Of a stretch of 64,000 nucleotides of DNA, positions 57,958 to 64,000 are shown in pieces (the stretch's first letter is position 1; the number at the start of each line of letters is the position of its first letter). Position numbers and translations under genes: made by a program. Location: contig NZ_QKNX01000001.1 of the NCBI RefSeq assembly GCF_005239135.1, positions 806,001 to 870,000 of the forward strand, in the 5' to 3' direction. The notes under the pieces were generated by a model. It saw only the letters and a list, made by a program, of their open reading frames with translations. It was not told where the DNA came from and searched no databases. The DNA is from Natronomonas salsuginis. GTDB lineage: Archaea > Halobacteriota > Halobacteria > Halobacteriales > Haloarculaceae.

Positions 57958-58439
57958 TCTCGTCGCTCCATGAGTTCGGTCACTTCTTCAACCCCTTCTC
58001 GTTCATCTTCGCGAATCTCCCGAAGGACGTTCAGCAATCGTTCGCGCTCGATCGTAAATTCGACCTCGGAGCCTTCGATGGCCGTGATCAGGTCGTCGTA
58101 GAACTTGTACGCCGTCTCCTCGTTGCAGAGCTGATCGTACAGCACGCCATCGAAGTCGGTGTCGGACTCGTAGCGGGCCGCGACGAGCATCTCGATCTCC
58201 TCGTAGGCGACCGGCTCGACGTCGAGTTCGTCGACGAGCGATTCGAGCCGCCGTCGGTGCTCGGCGGATTCGGTAGCAGCGCCCTCGAGCAACGCGACGG
58301 TCTCCGGATCGAGCTCATCGTCGCCGAGCGTCTCGTGATGTTTGTTCGCACGGGCCTCGACGACCTCCTCGAGCACCATCCCGATCTGGAGGAGTCGCGC
58401 GAGTTGGTGATCCGACGCGACCGGATGGGTGAGGCTCAC
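57954..58439 (-). CDS. Ferritin-like helical protein
   Basis: This 161-residue four-helix protein starts from GTG: LLQIGMVLEEVVEARANKHH, LEGAATESAEHRRRLESLVD, YEEIEMLVAARYESDTDFDG, and LCNEETAYKFYDDLITAIEG. Glu and His residues spaced ExxH (EEVVEARANKHH, ESAEHRRR) fit a ferritin-like diiron protein. The GTG is preceded by a good SD (GGAGGGA at 58447-58453) and by a TATA box (GCTTATACC at about 58488-58496), so a long upstream frame is rejected. It is probably an iron store or sensor partner of the regulator. Confidence 0.8.
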   Translation of the reverse strand: MSLTHPVASDHQLARLLQIGMVLEEVVEARANKHHETLGDDELDPETVALLEGAATESAEHRRRLESLVDELDVEPVAYEEIEMLVAARYESDTDFDGVLYDQLCNEETAYKFYDDLITAIEGSEVEFTIERERLLNVLREIREDEREGVEEVTELMERRE

Positions 58440-58446
58440 GTCGGAA

Positions 58447-58453
58447 GTCCCTC
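58447..58453 (-). promoter_or_regulatory. Shine-Dalgarno site deciding the GTG start of the ferritin-like gene
   Basis: GGAGGGA on the minus strand ends seven bases before GTG 58439. With the TATA element near 58491 the transcript would start near 58466, leaving about 27 bases of leader that includes this site. Confidence 0.65.
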
Positions 58454-58548
58454 CGGAACAGCCATACCGATGCTTCGGGGAGCCACGGGTATAAGCGTAC
58501 CCGTCGGCATCGGCCCGAAAAAGGCGTGGTCGTTCGATCTGAGTCCCG

Positions 58549-59766
58549 TTACTCGCGCGCTTGGAGTCGATCCTGGATGCGTCCCTGCAGGTCCTCTCGG
58601 AGTTCATCGACCTCGATCTCCTCGAGTATCGGCACGTAGAACCCCTCGACAAGCATGTTTCTCGCGATCCGCTCGTTGAGGCCGCGGGAGATCATGTAGA
58701 ACATGTCGGTCTCGGAGACCTGGCCGACTGTTGCGCTGTGGGACGCCTCGGTGTCGTGGTTGTTGATGATGAGCTTTGGCGACGCGTCGGCCTCGCTCTC
58801 GTCGGAGAGCATAAGCGTGTTCTCACGCTGGTAGGAGCTGGTGTCCCACGCGTCCCGACCGACGTGCTGAACGCCCTCGTAGACGGAGCGAGCTTCGTCG
58901 TCGATGACGCCGCGGGTGACGAGGTCGGCCGTGGTGTGCTCGGCGTTGTGCCACACGCGGGCGTCGATGTCGAAGTGTTGATCATCGTGGCCGTAGAACG
59001 CCCCCGTGATCTTCGACTCCGAGGAGTCGCCGTTTAGGTGGCTCTCGACGGAGGACTTCGTGAGATGCGAACCGACATTGCACTCGATCCAGTTGGCCGT
59101 CGCGTAGGTGTCGATATCGGCCTCCCGGAGCGAGTAGACGTACGTCGTCTCGTCGAGGTCCTGAAGGTTCCCGAACTGGACGTAGCTGTTCTCGGCGGCA
59201 GCGATCTCGGTGATTCCGCTGTAGTAGCGATTGCCATCGACGGAGCTACCGGACTCCTGTCGTTCGAGGATCGTCACCGACGAGGATTCCTCGGCGACGA
59301 CGAGCGTGTAGTTGAACAGCGACCGGGAGTTCATCGTCGTCCGGATCGTCACGTCCTCGGCGTCGACACCCTCGGGGACGTGGACGACCGTACCGGTGGT
59401 AAACAGCGCCGTCGAGAGCGCCGTCAGGTAGTTCGTCTGCGGATCGACGACGCTCCCGAAGTGCTCCTCGATCAGCTCGCCGTGGGTGTCGAGCGCCTCG
59501 GCGAACGGGAGGACCTCGATACCCTCGGGACCAACCTGATCCTTCTCTTCGGCCGCTTCGAGCGGATCGACGAGGCGCTCGAAGTCGAGCGCGTCGAGGT
59601 TCGTCCACTTCTGGCTGGGCGTCTGGATGACGTCCGGGAAGCCGAGGTCGTCGAGCGCAGAGAGCGCGTCGAGACGCGTTTCGAGGAGCCACTCCGGCTC
59701 GTCGAGTTGCTCGGAGATCTGTTTGACCGTCGCCTCGTCGATGGATGCGTGTACCTGCGTGCTCAT
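58549..59766 (-). CDS. sufD: Fe-S assembly scaffold component SufD
   Basis: The protein has 405 residues. ISEQLDEPEWLLETRLDALS at the N-terminus is shared with SufB. The beta-helix core has VVHVPEGVDAEDVTIRTTMN, TLVVAEESSSVTILERQESG and LNGDSSESKITGAFYGHDDQ, and the C-terminal helices PKLIINNHDTEASHSATVGQ and MISRGLNERIARNMLVEGFY. Together with SufB it forms the scaffold fed by SufC. It is last in sufC-sufB-sufD, one base after sufB. Confidence 0.95.
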   Translation of the reverse strand: MSTQVHASIDEATVKQISEQLDEPEWLLETRLDALSALDDLGFPDVIQTPSQKWTNLDALDFERLVDPLEAAEEKDQVGPEGIEVLPFAEALDTHGELIEEHFGSVVDPQTNYLTALSTALFTTGTVVHVPEGVDAEDVTIRTTMNSRSLFNYTLVVAEESSSVTILERQESGSSVDGNRYYSGITEIAAAENSYVQFGNLQDLDETTYVYSLREADIDTYATANWIECNVGSHLTKSSVESHLNGDSSESKITGAFYGHDDQHFDIDARVWHNAEHTTADLVTRGVIDDEARSVYEGVQHVGRDAWDTSSYQRENTLMLSDESEADASPKLIINNHDTEASHSATVGQVSETDMFYMISRGLNERIARNMLVEGFYVPILEEIEVDELREDLQGRIQDRLQARE

Positions 59767-59767
59767 G

Positions 59768-61195
59768 TTATCCGAGCGAGCCCTCCATTTCGAGCTCGAT
59801 GAGTCGGTTCAGTTCGACCGCGTACTCGATCGGCAGTTCCTCCGTGATCGGCTCGATGAAGCCGGCGACGATCATCTGCTTTGCGTCGTCGTCGTCCAGT
59901 CCGCGCGACTGGAGGTAGAAGATGTCCTCGTCGCCGATCTTGCCGACGGTCGCCTCGTGGGCGACGTCGACCTTCGACTCCTCAATCTCCATGTACGGCA
60001 TCGTGTCGGAGGTCGACTCGTTGTCGAACATCAGCGCGTCGCACTCGACGGCCGTCGAGGAGTTCTCGGCACCGTCTGCGATGTGGACGAGTCCGCGGTA
60101 GTTGGTGCGACCCCCGTCCTTCGAGATGGACTTAGACTCGATCGTCGATTTCGTGTTCGGCGCGTTGTGATACACCTTCGCACCAGTGTCGATGTTTTGG
60201 CCCTCGCCCGCGAAGGCGATGGTGATGTGGTTGTCCGTCGCACCGGGGCCCTTCAAAATCGTCGATGGGTACAGCATAGTCGCTTTCGACCCCATCGACC
60301 CGGAGATCCACTCCATCGTCGCGTCCTTCTCGGCGATCGCGCGTTTGGTGTTCAGGTTGTAGGTGTTTTTCGACCAGTTCTGCACCGTCGAGTACTGGAC
60401 GTGGGCACCCTCCTTGACGAACACCTCGACGCCGCCGGAGTGGAGGTTGAACGCCGAGTATTTTGGAGCCGAACAGCCCTCGATGTAGTGCATCTCGGAG
60501 TTCTCCTCGGCGATGATGAGCGTGTGTTCGAACTGGCCCATCCCCTCGGAGTTCATCCGGAAGTACGCCTGGACCGGCATGTCGACCGTCGTGTCCTCAG
60601 GGACGTAGACGAACGAGCCGCCCGACCAGATCGCTCCGTGCAGCGCGGCGAACTTGTTGTCGGATGGGGGAACGCACTTCGTCATGAAGTACTCGCGGAC
60701 GAGCTCTTCGTGCTCTTGGACGGCCTTGTCCATGTCACAGAAGATGACGCCCTTCTCCTCCCACTGTTCTTGCATGTTCTGGTAGACGATCTCGGACTCG
60801 TACTGCGCGCCGACGCCCGAGAGCGCGTTCTTCTCCGCCTCCGGGATGCCGAGCTTGTCGAAGGTGTCCTTGATCTCCTCAGGGAGGTCCTCCCAGCTCT
60901 CCGCACCGCCGCGGGTCTCGATGTCGGGTCGAATGTATGGGACGATCTCGTCGACATCGACCTCTGAGAGATCCGGCTGACCGGGCCAGTCGGTCGGCAT
61001 CGGCATCTGTTGGAACTGTTCGAGCGCGCGAAGGCGGCGCTCCAGCATCCACTCCGGTTCGTCTTTGTCCTCGGAGATGACGCGGATTGTCTCCTCGGTG
61101 AGACCCTTCTCGGTCTTGAACGCGGAGGACTCCTTTTTCTTGAACTCGAATCGGGCCTCGGTGTCGGTTTCTTGTAGGTGTTCTTCGGAACTCAT
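59768..61195 (-). CDS. sufB: Fe-S assembly scaffold SufB
   Basis: The protein has 475 residues. RVISEDKDEPEWMLERRLRA, GTWSGGSFVYVP-type strands (AIWSGGSFVYVPEDTTVDMP), TLIIAEENSEMHYIEGCSAP with the conserved Cys, and VECDALMFDNESTSDTMPYM, then VAHEATVGKIGDEDIFYLQS are all family blocks. It builds nascent Fe-S clusters with SufC and SufD. The 51-bp gap to sufC suggests one transcript. Confidence 0.97.
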   Translation of the reverse strand: MSSEEHLQETDTEARFEFKKKESSAFKTEKGLTEETIRVISEDKDEPEWMLERRLRALEQFQQMPMPTDWPGQPDLSEVDVDEIVPYIRPDIETRGGAESWEDLPEEIKDTFDKLGIPEAEKNALSGVGAQYESEIVYQNMQEQWEEKGVIFCDMDKAVQEHEELVREYFMTKCVPPSDNKFAALHGAIWSGGSFVYVPEDTTVDMPVQAYFRMNSEGMGQFEHTLIIAEENSEMHYIEGCSAPKYSAFNLHSGGVEVFVKEGAHVQYSTVQNWSKNTYNLNTKRAIAEKDATMEWISGSMGSKATMLYPSTILKGPGATDNHITIAFAGEGQNIDTGAKVYHNAPNTKSTIESKSISKDGGRTNYRGLVHIADGAENSSTAVECDALMFDNESTSDTMPYMEIEESKVDVAHEATVGKIGDEDIFYLQSRGLDDDDAKQMIVAGFIEPITEELPIEYAVELNRLIELEMEGSLG

Positions 61196-61246
61196 TGGTT
61201 GTAATTACGTCTGTGTGTTTATAGGGTTGTGCGTAACGGTGAGCGG

Positions 61247-62152
61247 TTACGCGGTTTCGTACACTTCCTCGCGGACCCAGTCGTAGCCCTTGTCCTCGAG
61301 CTCTTCGGCGAGGCTCGCGTCGCCGCTTTTGGCGATCTTGCCGTCGAGCATCACGTGGACGTGGTCGGGTTCGACGTAGTCGAGGACTCGCTGATAGTGG
61401 GTGATCTGGAGGATCCCGGTGCCCTGTTCGTCGCGAAGGGCGTTGATCCCGTCGGAGACGTCCTGCAGTCGGTCGATGTCCAGCCCGGAGTCGATCTCGT
61501 CGAGCACCGCGATCGAGGGTTCGAGAATCGCCGCTTGGAGGACCTCGTTCTGTTTCTTTTCGCCGCCGGAGAAGCCGGCGTTGAGATAGCGGTGGGCGAA
61601 CTTCTCGTCCATGTCGAGGATCTCCATCTTCTCCTGAAGGATCCCCTGGAACTCCGCGACGCCGACCTCGCCGTCGTCTACGTTGCCCTCCATCGGTGAG
61701 GTGTCGTAGCCGGCCTCCTCGACTTCGTCGTCGCCGTCCTCGCCCTCGAAGAGCTCCTCGCGCTCCTCCAGTTTGGCGTTGAGCGCCGTCCGGAGGAAGT
61801 TCACCATCGTGACGCCCTCGATCTCGGCGGGGTACTGGAAGCCGAGGAAGATGCCGAGCGCGGCGCGCTCGTTGGGTTCGAGCTCCAGCAGATTCCAGGT
61901 GAGCTGGTCGTCGTCGATGTCGACGCCCTCGAACTCGTCTTCCTCGATGTGGAGGAGCACCTCGCCGTCGGTTACCTCGTAGGCGGGGTGACCGGCAATG
62001 ATCTTTGCCGTCGTGGACTTTCCGGAGCCGTTCGGCCCCATTAGGGCGTGTATTTCCCCGGAGTTGACCTCGAGGTTAACACCGTGGAGGATCTCCTCAC
62101 CGCCCTCTTCAGCGACCGATGCGTGCAGGTTTTTGATTTCTAACGTGGCCAT
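61247..62152 (-). CDS. sufC: Fe-S assembly ATPase SufC
   Basis: The protein has 301 residues. Walker A is GPNGSGKSTTAKIIAGHPAY, signature FSGGEKKQNEVLQAAILEP, Walker B IAVLDEIDSGLDIDRLQDV; the His switch is in ILQITHYQRVL. An acidic insertion of about 30 residues (EDGDDEVEEAGYDTSPMEGN) between the Walker A and signature halves is typical of haloarchaeal SufC. It drives the SufBD scaffold with ATP. First gene of the operon. Confidence 0.97.
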   Translation of the reverse strand: MATLEIKNLHASVAEEGGEEILHGVNLEVNSGEIHALMGPNGSGKSTTAKIIAGHPAYEVTDGEVLLHIEEDEFEGVDIDDDQLTWNLLELEPNERAALGIFLGFQYPAEIEGVTMVNFLRTALNAKLEEREELFEGEDGDDEVEEAGYDTSPMEGNVDDGEVGVAEFQGILQEKMEILDMDEKFAHRYLNAGFSGGEKKQNEVLQAAILEPSIAVLDEIDSGLDIDRLQDVSDGINALRDEQGTGILQITHYQRVLDYVEPDHVHVMLDGKIAKSGDASLAEELEDKGYDWVREEVYETA

Positions 62153-62186
62153 AGGATCGTCTACCCCAATATGGTGTCGTGAAGTG

Positions 62187-62194
62187 CATAATAG
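62187..62194 (-). promoter_or_regulatory. Probable TATA box of the suf operon
   Basis: CTATTATG on the minus strand, about 38 bases before the sufC ATG, gives a short leader. The whole 62153-62295 spacer is AT-rich and also includes a run of T residues after the polymerase gene. Confidence 0.4.
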
Positions 62195-62295
62195 TTTCGA
62201 GTTACACGTGATTTGCCTTTTTGATTCACAAAATATTTTTCGCGTCGGAAGCTATCACGTGTCGATCGAGTGGAACGAATCGGAGCGGCGCGGCC

Positions 62296-64000
62296 TCACA
62301 TGAAGCTCTCGAGTCCGGTTTGCTCCTGACCGCTTTCGACCTCGTCCCACGAGATGTCGAGCGCTTCGAGGATACGGGCGATGGGTCCCTTCAGGGTCTT
62401 GTCGAGCATCGTCTCGTAGTCGACCTCGAAGGCGTCGGGAACCTGGTCCTCGAACTCGAAGCAGATGACCGCGTCGCCGCTTTCGGCCTCCCGTCGAAAC
62501 TCCCCGTAGAGCGAATCGGTCGACGGGTCAAGCTCCATCTCGGATTCCAGCTCGCGGAAGAACGACGAGTGAACGTTCTTGAGATAGAGCCGCTTGGGTT
62601 TCGAGCCCCGCCTGAAGTTCGTCCCGAGAAACCGGTTCGCGTACTTCGCCCCCCGGACCTGCGCCGTGTCGGTGTCGTAGTTCTCGAGCTTTTTCCCGAT
62701 CCCGCCGGGGATGCCGATCTCGTCGAGGCTCACGTCACCCGACCCGACCCGCTCTATGACCTCGTGGACGTACGTTTTGATCTCGTCGGGATCCTCGCCG
62801 GTGACGATCATCTCGAGAACCTGCTTTTGCACCTCCTTCGTGATCGGCGCGATGTCCGAGCGCTTGTACTCGAAGCCGGTGATGTCGATGTCGTCGACGT
62901 CTTTGCCCTCCTTCCAGATGATGTGGCCGGCGTATCGCTTCTTCTTGCCCGCCTGGAAGAATCGCTGGTAGAGCTTCTCGAACTCGATCTGGAACCGGTG
63001 GCTCTCGGCGTTGAGGTCGGCGGCGAACTCGTCGTAGGCGTCGTTGATGTGCGACTCGATCTCGAAGGACTGCTCGATCGCCTCGGCTTTGGAGATCTCG
63101 CCGCCGAGCTCGAGCATGATGGAATCGGTGTCGCCATACGTCACCTCCCTATCAAGTTCGTCCGCGGCCCGCTCGGTGAACTCGATGACCTCGCGACCGG
63201 TCGCGGTGACGGCCGCGCCCATCTCCTTGTCGTACAGGCGAAACCGATCCCATCCAAGAACGCCGTACAGGGAGTTCATGATGACCTTCACGGCCGCTTG
63301 CTGGCGGTCGTACGTGTCGTACGCGTCGGAGCCGGGGTCGTGTTCGTTCCGCAGCCCCTTCTTCCGCTCTCGCTCGGCCAACAGCTCGTCGACCATCTTT
63401 CGGATCATGCCGTCCGGTTCCTTCCGGAAGTGCGTCCCGTTGGGCGCGCGATACGTCTCGCCGTCGTAGGCGTCGGGGTCGACCTTCGTCTCCGGGGAGG
63501 CGTTAATCGTGACCATGCACATCGGGTAGAGGCTCTTCAGGTCGAGCACGCTGACCATCTCCTTGACCCCGGAGATCGGATCGAACACCGCGCCGCCCTC
63601 GTACTCCTCGCTCTCCTGTTGACCCTTCGAGGGGAGGGCGAACTGCCCGTGGATCTCGTGGAGGACGTACATATCGACGGCGTCACCGGGCGTCGTCGCG
63701 TCCTCGAGCTTGCAGCCGACGAACGTCGCGACCTCCTCCCAGAAGGGGATGATGTTCTGCTTGCGATCCAACTCGACGCACAGTTCGACGTCGCGGAGGT
63801 TGTACTCGAGCAGCTGTTCTGGGTCGTCCCCCCAGAGGTCGCCGATGTCGCCCGGATACCGCTCTTTGCCGACGCCGAGCTCCTCCTCGCCGACGGCGTC
63901 GAGGCGGTACGAATCGAGTTCGGAGAACTGGGTGCGCTGGTACGCGTAGAGGAGGTCGAAAACGACCCGTCCCTTGATGTTCGGCCCGCCCCATCCCGAG
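62296..64000 (-). CDS. polB: Family B DNA polymerase, C-terminal part
   Basis: The frame is open to the window edge, so only the C-terminal 567 codons are seen. It contains the exonuclease III motif (YNLRD), polymerase motif A in SVLDLKSLYPMCMVTINASP, motif B in KVIMNSLYGVLGWDRF, and motif C as EVTYGDTDSIMLEL. KKRYAGHIIWKEG and the thumb follow. None of these sites is split by an intein, a common event in haloarchaeal polB genes. This is the chromosomal replicative/repair PolB type. Confidence 0.95.
   Translation of the reverse strand, partial: SGWGGPNIKGRVVFDLLYAYQRTQFSELDSYRLDAVGEEELGVGKERYPGDIGDLWGDDPEQLLEYNLRDVELCVELDRKQNIIPFWEEVATFVGCKLEDATTPGDAVDMYVLHEIHGQFALPSKGQQESEEYEGGAVFDPISGVKEMVSVLDLKSLYPMCMVTINASPETKVDPDAYDGETYRAPNGTHFRKEPDGMIRKMVDELLAERERKKGLRNEHDPGSDAYDTYDRQQAAVKVIMNSLYGVLGWDRFRLYDKEMGAAVTATGREVIEFTERAADELDREVTYGDTDSIMLELGGEISKAEAIEQSFEIESHINDAYDEFAADLNAESHRFQIEFEKLYQRFFQAGKKKRYAGHIIWKEGKDVDDIDITGFEYKRSDIAPITKEVQKQVLEMIVTGEDPDEIKTYVHEVIERVGSGDVSLDEIGIPGGIGKKLENYDTDTAQVRGAKYANRFLGTNFRRGSKPKRLYLKNVHSSFFRELESEMELDPSTDSLYGEFRREAESGDAVICFEFEDQVPDAFEVDYETMLDKTLKGPIARILEALDISWDEVESGQEQTGLESFM

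Noticed and set aside
62296-64000. Intein in the DNA polymerase gene
   Set aside because: Motifs A (SLYP), B (NSLYG) and C (YGDTDS) are continuous; no splicing-junction residues or homing endonuclease motifs in the visible part.

Overview
The window is chromosomal DNA of a halophilic archaeon (class Halobacteria). The proteins are strongly acidic, most of the DNA is GC-rich, and many genes have a TATA box about 25-28 bp before the ATG, the usual arrangement for leaderless haloarchaeal transcripts. Gene content agrees: archaellum genes, ribosomal L44e and S27e, Nop10, aIF2-alpha, CobY, HalOD1, and several haloarchaeal-only small zinc-finger and DUF families. The genus cannot be fixed from the sequence alone.

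Layout. 0-4 kb: end of an archaellum cluster on the minus strand (arlCE, arlH, start of arlI) with two likely cluster-associated genes. 4-10 kb: coaBC, an MscS channel, a START-like protein and two overlapping moeA genes. 10.3-13.4 kb: a tight five-gene minus-strand operon of unassigned proteins. Three are paralogues, and the largest joins a coiled coil, a PASTA repeat and helix-hairpin-helix modules; this is the best candidate here for an undescribed system. 13.4-23 kb: ordinary metabolism and housekeeping (acyl-CoA dehydrogenase, pyruvate kinase, Hsp20, ABC1 kinase, UvrD-like helicase).

23-37 kb is an AT-richer accessory island of signalling genes and dead mobile elements. It holds a REC-PAS-PAS-LOV-kinase-HalOD1 protein, a soluble transducer with a clipped receiver, a six-helix membrane transducer, a transducer remnant, an IS5-type transposase pseudogene, a REC-8xPAS kinase, an IS6-type element with perfect 17-bp ends that cuts off an HTH-PAS regulator, and another transposase fragment. 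The IS6 copy carries a 56-bp three-hairpin insert.

37-50 kb: esterase, HTH regulator, threonine synthase, MATE and MFS transporters, an FtsZ/tubulin-like protein lacking the GTP-binding signature but carrying a zinc ribbon, and a six-gene cobinamide salvage operon (HAD, cbiB, cobS, cobY, cobD, cbiZ). 50-57 kb: radical SAM protein, small zinc proteins, a second Hsp20, and the translation/RNP block L44e-S27e-aIF2a-Nop10-PAC2, then dapD. A tRNA-Gln is trailed by tandem copies of its own 3' end, which look like old integration scars. 57.5-62.2 kb: a metal regulator with a ferritin-like partner and the sufC-sufB-sufD Fe-S assembly genes. The window ends inside a family B DNA polymerase.
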